NCBI RefSeq assembly: GCF_001591805.1
Contig: NZ_BCVP01000022.1
Location: 1-64,000, forward strand
Direction: 5' to 3'
Length of the DNA: 64,000 nucleotides
Source of the DNA: Neobacillus novalis NBRC 102450
GTDB lineage: Bacteria > Bacillota > Bacilli > Bacillales > Cytobacillaceae
Every line of letters starts with the position of its first letter. The first letter of the stretch is position 1. The notes under the pieces are model-generated. The model did no database searches. It worked only from the letters and a program-made list of their open reading frames with translations, and was not told the DNA's origin. Shown piece by piece: positions 52,312 to 61,943 of the stretch. The position numbers and the translations under genes are program-made.

Positions 52312-55300
52312 TTGTGGGAAATAACAAGTTTTATCAGCCTTGATTTTGAAAAGTGGAACTCCCGAACGGCGGCAGCCATTGAGAAGCTGAAGCAAATGCA
52401 CAATCCCAAGTGGCTCTTTACCATTATCAATGATTGCGTAAGAGATCCAAGCCAAGTATCTTTTTGGAATCAATTTATTAAAGAAATTGAGGATCGATTA
52501 CATGAGATTCAAACTCTGGAGAAGGAAATCATTGAACATAAGATTGTCCTGACAACGAATAAGATTCTTCCTGAGATAAAGGATGATCTACTTGTTTTGA
52601 AAGAAAAGTTAGCTGCTAATCCCAAGATAGGTTGGATGTATAAAAACATTACAGGAAGAAAGCTGAAATATCTGCTTGAAGAAATAAAGGTAGATAACTA
52701 TCCGATTCGAAAATTGGAGGATGTCATTCTTGTTTTAAAACACATGGAATTACTGACCATGAAGCAAAAACTTTCAATTAAATGGAACCGTGTCTTGGAT
52801 GAAATTAACGGCGTCAAAATGGAAGAAACTCAAAAAAGATTTGTTTTCATCTTAACGGAAAATTGCAAGCAAATCCTTAATGCAGTGAACTGGATGAACC
52901 ATTCTGAAAAGAAGTTTAAAGACTTATTGGCTGTTATTGGAATGCCTGGAGAACCCCGATTTCATGATGAGCAGTGGCTGAAGGAACTTAATGATGGTCT
53001 GCAAACCTTACAGTATAAAAAAGTTTGGCAGGAAGCCCATGAATTTTTTGAAAAAATGCAAGCCGCTTTGATTGCAGGAACGAATCAACAACTTTCACAT
53101 CTATTATGGAATAAACTATTAGCCTCACTACGGAAACGCCAGAAGACATCCTGGGATAGCTGCTTAGCTGAAGTCGCCAGATTGGAAGATTTGGAAGGTG
53201 ATTATCAACAATTTTTAGAATTAAAAGCCCTTCTAAATGATGCTGCTCCAAACTGGACGTTAGAGTTACAAGAAACCGGTGGGGATGGGAAGCCATTGAT
53301 TCCACCCACAGACCTAAATAATGCCTGGTTATGGCGTCAAGTCGATGCGTGGATCAAGGAATTACAGTTGAAACCACAAATTGAAACCTTGGAAGAACAA
53401 AGAAAAATGGCCAAACTTAAAGAACAGCAAGTCATTAAGGAATTAATTGCAGAATCTACCTGGAAAGAACAATTAACTCGGACAACACGTTCACAAAAAA
53501 TGAGTCTATTCGCATGGATGAAGGCTGTTCAGCGAATTGGGAAAGCTACTGGAAAATATACTAGCACCTTCCGTAAAGAGGCCAGTAAAGAAATGAAGGT
53601 GGCAAGAGGCGCTATTCCTGTTTGGATTATGCCGATTCAGCGAGTGATTGAGAATTTCGATTTAACGGAAGATTTGTTTGATGTGGTTATTATTGATGAA
53701 AGCAGCCAAAGCAATTTGTTTGCGCTAAGTGCTTTGTTACGCGGAAAAAAAGCAGTTATTGTCGGAGATGAAAATCAAATTAGTCCTGAGAATGCTTTTA
53801 CAGAAATAAGCAATATCCATGAATTAATTAATCGATATCTTTATGATATCCCGAATAAAATGCAATTTGATATCAGAACCAGTTTATACGACACTGCCAA
53901 TCGGGTATTTGATTCTAAAATTGTCTTAAAAGAGCATTTTCGATGCGTTCCGGAGATTATTAAATTTAGCAATGAGCTCATGTATGGAGGAATGATTGAC
54001 CCGTTACGTCTACCGTTGGCAAAGGATTTGTTTTCTCCACCTGTGAAGGCAATAAAAGTGGAGAATGGTTATCGATTGGAAAATACCACGAAAGTAATTA
54101 ACATACCGGAGGCGGAAGCCCTTGTGGATTATATTTTGCAATGTACTAAGGATCCTAAATATCATGACAAGTCATTTGGCGTGATTTCATTACTAGGGAG
54201 TGATCAACAAAAGGTAATCGAGGGCCTAATCCACGGAAAACTCGATGAGGAAGAAATCATAAACAGAAGGTTAGTTGTTGGCGATGCGTACGCATTTCAA
54301 GGCGACGAGCGCGATGTGCTTTTCCTCTCCTTAGTTATTGCGAATAATAGGGGATTCACATCACTTGGGAAGAGGGATGCACTGCAAAGATTTAATGTTG
54401 CAGCAAGCCGTGCCAGAGATCAAATGATCTTGTTCCACTCCGTTGAGGCAAGCGATTTAAATCCAAATGATGTTCGATATCAGCTATTACAGCATTGTCT
54501 TTCCCTTGGTAAGGCACATGAAGAAATAATTGAGAATGAAAAAAAATTTGTGTCTGATCTAGAAAGGGACATTTACTATCATATTACTGCAAAGGGATAT
54601 CGTGTTGTTCCGCAAGTAAAGGTTGGCTCTTTAGGTAAAGCCATTGATTTAGTGGTGGAAGGAGAGCGGACACGATTAGCCATCGAATGTGAAGGTGACG
54701 TCGAATGGCAAGGCCATGAAAATTGGCGAGAGGAAATTGAGCGGCAGCGTGTACTTGAAAGGGTTGGCTGGACATTCTTTCGTATCCGTGGCAGTGTATA
54801 TTATTCCAACCCTGAAAAAACAATGGAACAGCTCTGGATTAAGCTAGAAGCAATGGGAATCAGCCCAATTAATCAACAAAAGGCAGCACCCGAAGAAATT
54901 CCATCACGAGTTGGAAAAAAGGAAATCAATCTGAAGAAGGCAAAAAGAGTGCCATTACAAGAGAAATCGTCAGCAATCAACCCAACTTCAAAGGGAAATA
55001 GTGTGATCAACTTTGATACTAATAGGAAAAAAACTAGTTCAGAACAAATTGCGCTTATCTCTCAAGAAATAAAAGGGTTTCATGAACAAATGGATTTAAT
55101 TGACTTGATTGAAGAAACCCCTGACAGTCTATATAGTTATCTAACCTCAAATAACTATGAAGTTATTGACAATCGACCTAAGGGCGGGAGTCTTTGGTTA
55201 GTAGGCGGGGCAGAACTAAGACCACTAATTAATGAACTTAGACAAAAGGGGATTACTTTTCAATTTACAGCGAAAGGGAGTCGTGCAACAAAATATAAAA

Positions 55301-55329
55301 CAGGTTGGTTTACAAATAATAATGGATAG
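52312..55329 (+). CDS. SF1 helicase with C-terminal nuclease-like domain, 5'-truncated
   Basis: 1005 residues. Helical N-terminal 430, then SF1 motifs II (VVIIDESSQSN), III (VGDENQISP), a region with LKEHFRCVPEIIKFSN, V (VGDAYAFQGDERDVLFLSLV) and VI (LQRFNVAASRARDQ). About residues 745-855 form a PD-(D/E)XK-like domain (KAIDLVVEGERTRLAIECEG, then WTFFRIRGS). A Walker A motif (GxxGxGKT) is absent, so the 5' half with motif I is missing; the TTG start is only the first available. Relatives are large DUF4011-type helicase-nucleases linked to DNA repair or defence. Probably inactive as an ATPase. Confidence 0.8.
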   Translation: MWEITSFISLDFEKWNSRTAAAIEKLKQMHNPKWLFTIINDCVRDPSQVSFWNQFIKEIEDRLHEIQTLEKEIIEHKIVLTTNKILPEIKDDLLVLKEKLAANPKIGWMYKNITGRKLKYLLEEIKVDNYPIRKLEDVILVLKHMELLTMKQKLSIKWNRVLDEINGVKMEETQKRFVFILTENCKQILNAVNWMNHSEKKFKDLLAVIGMPGEPRFHDEQWLKELNDGLQTLQYKKVWQEAHEFFEKMQAALIAGTNQQLSHLLWNKLLASLRKRQKTSWDSCLAEVARLEDLEGDYQQFLELKALLNDAAPNWTLELQETGGDGKPLIPPTDLNNAWLWRQVDAWIKELQLKPQIETLEEQRKMAKLKEQQVIKELIAESTWKEQLTRTTRSQKMSLFAWMKAVQRIGKATGKYTSTFRKEASKEMKVARGAIPVWIMPIQRVIENFDLTEDLFDVVIIDESSQSNLFALSALLRGKKAVIVGDENQISPENAFTEISNIHELINRYLYDIPNKMQFDIRTSLYDTANRVFDSKIVLKEHFRCVPEIIKFSNELMYGGMIDPLRLPLAKDLFSPPVKAIKVENGYRLENTTKVINIPEAEALVDYILQCTKDPKYHDKSFGVISLLGSDQQKVIEGLIHGKLDEEEIINRRLVVGDAYAFQGDERDVLFLSLVIANNRGFTSLGKRDALQRFNVAASRARDQMILFHSVEASDLNPNDVRYQLLQHCLSLGKAHEEIIENEKKFVSDLERDIYYHITAKGYRVVPQVKVGSLGKAIDLVVEGERTRLAIECEGDVEWQGHENWREEIERQRVLERVGWTFFRIRGSVYYSNPEKTMEQLWIKLEAMGISPINQQKAAPEEIPSRVGKKEINLKKAKRVPLQEKSSAINPTSKGNSVINFDTNRKKTSSEQIALISQEIKGFHEQMDLIDLIEETPDSLYSYLTSNNYEVIDNRPKGGSLWLVGGAELRPLINELRQKGITFQFTAKGSRATKYKTGWFTNNNG

Positions 55330-55508
55330 TAATATTGGCTTTCTATCAGTTGGTAGAAAGTCTTATTTTTTTAAAAAAACCTCAAGGGGATCACTCTGTT
55401 TAATTAGGATCATCAAAGCTCGTGTAACAAACTATTAACTAAACAAGACCTTAAGGTTAGTTTGGAATAGCCTTAGGGATAACCTTGTAACTATGTCGGT
55501 TTAAGTTA

Positions 55509-56258
55509 TTAATTAAAAAATTGCTTTCTAAATTCCTTTGGGGTTAATCCATAATTTTTCTGAAACATTTTAGTGAAGTATTTGGGGTCATTATAGCCAA
55601 CTTTCTGACTAATTTCGTAGAATTTTAAGTTAGGTTTTTTTAGTAATTGACATGCTTTTTCCATTCTTATACGAGTAAGAAAATTTAAAAATGATTCACC
55701 AGTGGTCGATTTAAAGATCTGCCCAAAGTAATGCTCAGTAAGATGGACACGCTTAGATACATCTTTTAATGTTATTGGGTTCATATAATTGGCATTTATG
55801 AAGGATTTGCCACTTAGCACTAATCTTTCATGGTAGGTAGCCGACTTTTCATCAGTTTGCGATAAAACAGGTAGCGACATTTCTGATTCTTTCAGAATTT
55901 TATCGATAACGCCAAAAAGCTCATTTGTATCTAAAGGTTTTAAGATGTAACCTTTTGCATTATATTTTAGAGCATTATGGGCATAAGCGAATTCTTCATA
56001 CCCACTCATAATTATTACCTGAATCTGGGGTGATTGTTCGTAGATATGTTTAGTTAATTCTATTCCGTCCATATGCGGCATTCGAATATCAGTAAGGATA
56101 ATGTCTATTTTTTCGTTTTCCATCCAATACAATGCTTCATTACCGTTCTCCGCAGTTCCGATAACATCAATATTTCGTTCATTCCATTCATCCATTGACA
56201 TTAAACTACTGGAAATTAACCAATCATCATCAACAATTAGCATTTTTTTCATTGTCAT
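55509..56258 (-). CDS. YesN-type response regulator (receiver + AraC HTH)
   Basis: 249 residues. Receiver domain with LIVDDDW, the phosphoacceptor Asp in IDIILTDIRMPHMDG, IIMSGYEEFAYA and KPLDTNEL; the C-terminal AraC domain has NPITLKDVSKRVHLTEHYFG and KFYEISQKVGYNDPKYFTKM. GAGGTG lies before two close ATGs; the start overlaps the end of the kinase gene. It likely activates the divergent sugar transport operon. Confidence 0.93.
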   Translation of the reverse strand: MTMKKMLIVDDDWLISSSLMSMDEWNERNIDVIGTAENGNEALYWMENEKIDIILTDIRMPHMDGIELTKHIYEQSPQIQVIIMSGYEEFAYAHNALKYNAKGYILKPLDTNELFGVIDKILKESEMSLPVLSQTDEKSATYHERLVLSGKSFINANYMNPITLKDVSKRVHLTEHYFGQIFKSTTGESFLNFLTRIRMEKACQLLKKPNLKFYEISQKVGYNDPKYFTKMFQKNYGLTPKEFRKQFFN

Positions 56259-58005
56259 CACACACCTCTTTTGGGATTTTAATGGTGACAGTTGTGCCTT
56301 TGTTTATTTTGCTGTCTATACTAATACCAAATGTTTCTCCGTAATGTGATAGAATCCTAGTTTGAACATTGTATAACCCAACTTTTTTCCTATACTTAGA
56401 TAAATCCTCCGATTTATTTTTCAAACGATCCCGAATTTGTTCGAGTTCCTCCGGATTTATTCCTTTCCCATTATCCTCAACGGTAAAGACTATGAATTCA
56501 TCTACAAGTTTCCCTTCAATATTTACCTGTCCAGCAGTCCTTAGAGGGTCAATTCCATGTATTATAGCATTCTCGACAATTGGTTGGAGGATTAACTTTA
56601 CTGTTAGGCAATCCTTAACTCCATCATCAAGTAAAATTGAATATTCAAGTGGATCTCTCATTCTGACTTTTTGGATTTCTAAATAACTTTCTATGTACAT
56701 AACCTCTTGATTAATTGGGATTTTTTCCTCAAAAGAGCTGATGCTTAATCGTAATAATCGGCCTAATAATACGATTAAATTGCTGATTTCATATTCCTTT
56801 TTTATACGTGCCAATGAGTTAATTGATTCAAGTGTATTGTATAGGAAATGTGGATTAATTTGGAGCTGTAGTGCCGTAATTTCCGCCGCTTTTTTTAACT
56901 TCTCCTCTTTGGATACAGATTTAATTAATTTATTTATCTGCACTATCATTTCATTAAAACCTCGTCCAAGTTCGCCAATTTCATCCTTGGATTTAAAATT
57001 GAATTTTTGGTCGAGGTTACCATTCTTTACATTTATCATTACTTGCTGCAATTTCTTTATCGGACGGGATATTCTGTGTGAAATAACCATTGCTGCTAAT
57101 ATACAAACTATTACACTAGTAATGGTAATTAACCATGCAATTAATTTTATCTCATTAACGGGCTTATAAAACTCATCCACTTCAAAATATTCTGCTACAT
57201 ACCACTTGGTCTTTGCATTATATTGTTTAAATAGCAGGTATTTCATATTAGCATTTGTATAAATTGTCGTGCCGGTCTTTTGATTTTGAACAGAATCAAA
57301 CGAAATATGCGATGACCTGTCTGGTGATAATACAAAACTATGAGCGTTATAAATAAATGTTCCAGAAGAGTGGGCGGAATCAAGTTCATTATTTAATATG
57401 TTTTGGAGTAATTCGGGTTTAAAATCGATAACAATATATCCGTAGCTCCTAAGTTTTTTATCCCAAACCTTTTGAACATAGGAATAGACCTTTTGACCTT
57501 TATCCATGTTTGAATACTCCCTTGTATGGAGATTTGTAATGAGCGGATTCAGGTTATTTTTCTTAATCTCTTTTAACCATGAAAGCTTATTAAAGTTATC
57601 TTTTGTAAAATTCATATTAAGAGAATAACCGTAATTGTAAACGAATCCATTATTGCTAATAATGGTAATTCCAACTGTTTCTGGGCGGATAGTCTGGATG
57701 CTTTCCATTAGCACATCAAGTTTTAAATAAAACTGGGGGTGTAAAGTGGGATCTTGATTGGCTAGAAATTGAGAAAAAACACTGCTGCTCTTCATCCCAG
57801 ATTGCATTCTTTCTAGATCAAACAAAAAAGTATTAAGTGCTTTCATTTTCTGACTTAAAATGTAATTTGCGTGATATTCTAATTTATCAAAAAGATTTTG
57901 GGAATATTTAGCATATGTAATCCATCCGACGAATGTCAGTGGAATAACTGAAATGAGTACAAATGAAAGCAGGAGTTTAAAGAAGATTGAGTTTGCGAAT
58001 CTCAT
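56230..58005 (-). CDS. YesM-type sensor histidine kinase
   Basis: 591 residues. Membrane helix (FKLLLSFVLISVIPLTFVGW), an extracytoplasmic dCache-like region (about 35-290), second helix (LIAWLITITSVIVCILAAMV), HAMP, then the HisKA_7TM/His_kinase box LQINPHFLYNTLESINSLAR with the phosphorylated His, and HATPase motifs VENAIIHGIDPL and VEDNGKGINPEE. Translationally coupled to the response regulator. This class senses extracellular sugars or oligosaccharides, often through a binding protein, and diverges here from the ABC operon. The ribosome binding site is distant. Confidence 0.92.
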   Translation of the reverse strand: MRFANSIFFKLLLSFVLISVIPLTFVGWITYAKYSQNLFDKLEYHANYILSQKMKALNTFLFDLERMQSGMKSSSVFSQFLANQDPTLHPQFYLKLDVLMESIQTIRPETVGITIISNNGFVYNYGYSLNMNFTKDNFNKLSWLKEIKKNNLNPLITNLHTREYSNMDKGQKVYSYVQKVWDKKLRSYGYIVIDFKPELLQNILNNELDSAHSSGTFIYNAHSFVLSPDRSSHISFDSVQNQKTGTTIYTNANMKYLLFKQYNAKTKWYVAEYFEVDEFYKPVNEIKLIAWLITITSVIVCILAAMVISHRISRPIKKLQQVMINVKNGNLDQKFNFKSKDEIGELGRGFNEMIVQINKLIKSVSKEEKLKKAAEITALQLQINPHFLYNTLESINSLARIKKEYEISNLIVLLGRLLRLSISSFEEKIPINQEVMYIESYLEIQKVRMRDPLEYSILLDDGVKDCLTVKLILQPIVENAIIHGIDPLRTAGQVNIEGKLVDEFIVFTVEDNGKGINPEELEQIRDRLKNKSEDLSKYRKKVGLYNVQTRILSHYGETFGISIDSKINKGTTVTIKIPKEVCDDNEKNANC

Positions 58006-58252
58006 TAATTTGCTTTTCCCCCTTTTTTTAAAAATTTTGATACAAGCTTTTCTTGTAATCCACGAATTGTCACCTTTTTCCTACCATTTATCCCGTTGTT
58101 ATATAATTTATAATATTTATAATTATCAGTAAGCAATGAATTATTATTTTAAGAATATCGAAGGGAGGATAAAAAGTAAATTACTTTTTATTAGAACTAG
58201 TGGTTTCCTACTTAAAGTTTTTTTGAGGAAAATGAACAAGGAGGGTCATGAG

Positions 58253-59617
58253 GTGAGAAATTATCGTCGTTATTTTGCATTAGCACTAACATTAGTAATG
58301 GTGTTAGCAATGATTGTCGGTTGTCAGTCCCCAACAGCTAGTTCCAACGAAAAGGAAGCAAGTAAAAAGGATGGAAGCAAAAGTGAGAGTGCAAAAAGTG
58401 AGAAAGATAAAACACTTGATCTTTACATTCCGAATTATTTTAACGATGTAGAAAAACAACAATGGGCAAAGGTTGTCGAAAAATTTAAAGAACTAAATCC
58501 TGGTGTCAATGTAAATGCAGCAAATGGTGATGTCCAAGTAGAATCAGGAAAGTTACCAACTCTTTTACAATCAGGCGTCGAGCCCCCTGATGCAATTCTA
58601 ATGAATGCGGGTCCCGGAAGAGTTTCTGTATTATCTGATGTTAAATTAATACAACCATTAAATAAATTGTACGAGGAAAATAATTGGAAAGATCAATTGC
58701 GTCCATTTGCCTATGACCTAATCTCCGGCGAGGAAAACATCTATGAATTACCACATATGCTTGATGCGATTGGACTTTTCTATAATAAAGATATTTATGA
58801 ACAAAATGGAATTGAGGTTCCAACTACAAAAGATGAATTTTTGAAAGCGCTTCAGAAGTTAAAGGATGCTGGTGTCTCACCAATTACCGTAGGTGCTCGA
58901 AATGGATATGCTATCGGATGGTTATTTGGTGTCATGTTAGAGTCTATTGCAGGTACTGAAAAGGTTGAGGAACTTATCTATGGAAACGGTAAATGGAATG
59001 ATCCTGAGGTGGTAAAAGTAGCTGAAATGATGGCGGATTGGGTAAAAAAGGGATATATTACCAAAGAGTCTGTAACCCAAACGCAAGCCGATTCGAAGTT
59101 TAGGTTTTTAAGTAAAAAAGCTGCAATGGAGGCGGAGGGAACCTATTTAATTACCGACATTGTAGATCAGAAATTACAAACTAGCGTAAATTCTTTTATG
59201 ATGCCTTCCTTTATTGAAGGTAAGACAGCCAAACCAGTTGGAGGTATTGGTTTGACATGGGTAATTCCAACCAAAGCAAAAGATGTGGATTTAGCTGCGA
59301 AATGGTTTAACTTTATCATTTCAAAAGATTATAGCGATATTGTTTTAAATTTACCAGATTACAATTTTGTGCCTGCCTCAAAAGCATCGGTTGGTATGGT
59401 GCCAGTAGGTGAAGTATTAAAATCGTCTATGAAAAATATTGAGAATGGATCTGGTTACAATCCTAGTGTTTTTATTGGGGTAGAAGCGAAGGAAGCCTAC
59501 TATCAAAACTTACAAGGTTTAGTGGGTGGTTTAGCAACACCTATGGATGCGATGAATAATATTGAAGCCGCCGCTGAGAAAGACCGTGCTGCAGGATTTA
59601 AATTAAACAAGAAATAA
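58253..59617 (+). CDS. Carbohydrate ABC transporter substrate-binding lipoprotein
   Basis: 454 residues from GTG at 58253 (GGAGG eight bases upstream); the frame is open further upstream without a better site. Signal peptide with lipobox VLAMIVGC, then a Ser/Lys-rich linker. SBP family 1 text: DLYIPNYFNDVEKQQWAKVV, GDVQVESGKLPTLLQSG, GLFYNKDIYEQNGIEVPTT. Binds a sugar outside the membrane for the two permeases downstream. No ATPase gene is nearby, as usual for systems sharing MsmX. Confidence 0.92.
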   Translation: MRNYRRYFALALTLVMVLAMIVGCQSPTASSNEKEASKKDGSKSESAKSEKDKTLDLYIPNYFNDVEKQQWAKVVEKFKELNPGVNVNAANGDVQVESGKLPTLLQSGVEPPDAILMNAGPGRVSVLSDVKLIQPLNKLYEENNWKDQLRPFAYDLISGEENIYELPHMLDAIGLFYNKDIYEQNGIEVPTTKDEFLKALQKLKDAGVSPITVGARNGYAIGWLFGVMLESIAGTEKVEELIYGNGKWNDPEVVKVAEMMADWVKKGYITKESVTQTQADSKFRFLSKKAAMEAEGTYLITDIVDQKLQTSVNSFMMPSFIEGKTAKPVGGIGLTWVIPTKAKDVDLAAKWFNFIISKDYSDIVLNLPDYNFVPASKASVGMVPVGEVLKSSMKNIENGSGYNPSVFIGVEAKEAYYQNLQGLVGGLATPMDAMNNIEAAAEKDRAAGFKLNKK

Positions 59618-59690
59618 GAAAAGATGAGGCTTAAATTATTTGAAGTATGAAAATGATTTAAGCCTCTCATTGTAAAGGAGGGGTATTGCA

Positions 59691-60641
59691 TTGAACGTAT
59701 ACGATTCTACATCCTCTTTAGAGATTGAACAAAAGAAAAGCCTTTCAATAATAAAGGGAAGAAACAAAATAAAGTTTAAAAAAATGATTACAATTATTTC
59801 CTTTTTGTTACCAGCGCTAATTTTGTATTCAATCTTTATGCTCTATCCTATGATAGATGCGGTTCGTTTTAGCTTTTTTGATTGGGACGGTGCAGCCACT
59901 TCAATGAATTTTGTAGGGATTGATAATTATGTCAAGTTGACGGATGATAAGATTTTTTTAAAAGCGCTTGGACACAATTTGTTATGGGTGGTTTTAAGTT
60001 TAATTTTAATGGTCATACCGACTCTAATATTAGCAGTATTAATTAGTCGTGTGAAAAAAGGCAAAACTTTTTTTCGAGCAGGTTTCTACCTCCCAAGTGT
60101 TCTTTCATTAGCCGTTGTTGGTGTGTTGTGGTCTAAAATTTATGACCCGATGATGGGACCAATCAATGTATTTTTAAAATCAATCGGATTAGAAAATCTA
60201 GCAAAAAATTGGTTGGGAGAACCTTACTTTGTTATCCCAGCATTAGTAATCGCGAGTACATGGGCCTTTTATGGTCTCTATATGATTTTATTCTTAGCGG
60301 GTCTGCAAAATGTTAATTCTGAGCTATATGAGGCAGCCGATTTGGATGGAGCAGGTCCCATCAGGAAATTCTGGAGTATAACCATCCCTAGTTTACGAAA
60401 TACATTAAATGTGGTTATTAGTATGGTTATTATTAATGCTCTGAAGGGATTTGCATTGATTTGGATCATGACACAAGGTGGGCCATTCTATATGAGTGAG
60501 CTTGTTTCCACATATGTCTACAAGGCCGCCTTTAGTATGAATAAGGTAAGCTATGCAACGGCTGGAAGCGTCGTCCTTGGAATAATCGTCATCGTTTTTA
60601 CGATTGGCTTTAATTATTACCGTGAAAGGAGTGAAAATTAG
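59691..60641 (+). CDS. Sugar ABC transporter permease (MalF type)
   Basis: 316 residues from a TTG after AAAGGAGGGG. Six membrane segments: ISFLLPALILYSIFMLYPMI through GSVVLGIIVIVFTIGFNYY, with the EAA loop YEAADLDGAGPIRKFWSITI. A basic, polar N-terminal tail of about 35 residues precedes the first helix. Its stop overlaps the GTG of the next permease by one base. Confidence 0.93.
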   Translation: MNVYDSTSSLEIEQKKSLSIIKGRNKIKFKKMITIISFLLPALILYSIFMLYPMIDAVRFSFFDWDGAATSMNFVGIDNYVKLTDDKIFLKALGHNLLWVVLSLILMVIPTLILAVLISRVKKGKTFFRAGFYLPSVLSLAVVGVLWSKIYDPMMGPINVFLKSIGLENLAKNWLGEPYFVIPALVIASTWAFYGLYMILFLAGLQNVNSELYEAADLDGAGPIRKFWSITIPSLRNTLNVVISMVIINALKGFALIWIMTQGGPFYMSELVSTYVYKAAFSMNKVSYATAGSVVLGIIVIVFTIGFNYYRERSEN

Positions 60642-61477
60642 TGGAATCTCTCGTAAAGAGGTGGAAATCATCACAATTTACACTCTGGGTGGTCTTACTA
60701 CTCCTTCTCCTCCTTATAACAGCACCGATCTTTTATGCGATGTTAGCAAGTTTTAAAACAAATATGGAGATTTTTAACTCGCCTTTTTCGCTACCAAAGT
60801 CATGGAATTTTGATAACTATATAAACGCATGGAATCTAGGAAACTTTAAGCAGTACTTCTTAAATAGTGCTTTTATCACGGTTGGTGGAATGATCATTGT
60901 TGCCCTTGTGGCCTGTCCTGCAGGATATGCGTTTGCGCAATTGTCATTTAAAGGAAGCAATCTCTTATTTTACTTGATATTGTTAGGGATGTCATTACCA
61001 GTCCAGGCGATTATCATCCCAATCTTCTTTCAATTAAAAACAATGGGCTTAGTTAATACACTCACTGGTGTAACTTTAGTTTCATCGGGTTTGGCGCTGC
61101 CATTTTCAATATTCCTTATGAGAAATACATTTAAAGATATTCCAAAAGAGCTGCGGGAATCAGCTGCTATCGATGGTGCTGGGGAATGGAGAACGTTTTG
61201 GTCTGTAATTCTTCCACTGGCGAAACCAGGTGTAGTAGCCCTACTGATCTTCACATTTATGAACATCTGGAATGACTTTTTACTTCCATTAGTTTTATTA
61301 ATCAACCAAGAAAAGTTTACTATTTCACTAGGTTTATATTCCTTTCAGGGGGAACAGACGACAAATTTTGGTTTAATTTTTGGCGGTACCGTTATCAGTA
61401 TGATTCCGAGTATTATCATTTATATCATTTTTCAAAGGTCATTCGTAGAAGGGATGACAGGAGGGGCTAATAAGTAA
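60641..61477 (+). CDS. Carbohydrate ABC transporter permease (MalG type)
   Basis: 278 residues, six membrane segments (FTLWVVLLLLLLLITAPIFY to IPSIIIYIIFQRSFVEGMT). EAA loop: RESAAIDGAGEWRTFWSVIL. GTG start overlapping the previous stop, so translationally coupled. Pairs with the MalF-type permease to form the channel. Confidence 0.93.
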   Translation: MESLVKRWKSSQFTLWVVLLLLLLLITAPIFYAMLASFKTNMEIFNSPFSLPKSWNFDNYINAWNLGNFKQYFLNSAFITVGGMIIVALVACPAGYAFAQLSFKGSNLLFYLILLGMSLPVQAIIIPIFFQLKTMGLVNTLTGVTLVSSGLALPFSIFLMRNTFKDIPKELRESAAIDGAGEWRTFWSVILPLAKPGVVALLIFTFMNIWNDFLLPLVLLINQEKFTISLGLYSFQGEQTTNFGLIFGGTVISMIPSIIIYIIFQRSFVEGMTGGANK

Positions 61478-61545
61478 GTTCATTCTTACTTGGAATAAAA
61501 GCAAAAAGGCTTTTCTTAAAATAACAAACGATTGGAGAGATTTGA

Positions 61546-61902
61546 ATGGCAACAATTACAGATTTAAATACGGGAAAGCATGTATTACCAATGGATTGGG
61601 GGGCAATTCAGTGGCTCTGTGGGGAAGAAATCGATCCCGAGTGCGAAATGACATTCGGCATGGTTTATATTAAAGCAGGTGAATCCAATTCTCGACATGT
61701 TCATCCAAATTGCGAAGAATTGATCTTTGTCTTATCGGGTGAGTGTGATCACACACTTGGTGATGAAACGTACCAACTTAAGCCGGGAATGATGTTGCGA
61801 ATTCCGCGTAATGTTCCACATAATGCAACGGTTACTAGCTGGGAACCTTGTAGAATGATCATTGCCTATTCAGCGCCAGACAGGAAGACAATTGGGGAAT
61901 AA
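61546..61902 (+). CDS. Cupin domain protein
   Basis: 118 residues, one small beta-barrel with metal ligands in NSRHVHPNCEELIFVLSG and PRNVPHNATV. GGAGAG precedes the ATG. In this operon it is probably a sugar isomerase, mutarotase-like or sugar-binding cupin; the exact reaction is not known. Confidence 0.88.
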   Translation: MATITDLNTGKHVLPMDWGAIQWLCGEEIDPECEMTFGMVYIKAGESNSRHVHPNCEELIFVLSGECDHTLGDETYQLKPGMMLRIPRNVPHNATVTSWEPCRMIIAYSAPDRKTIGE

Positions 61903-61943
61903 TCGATTTTTTTAAAAATATAACAATGAAAAGGGGAGAAACT

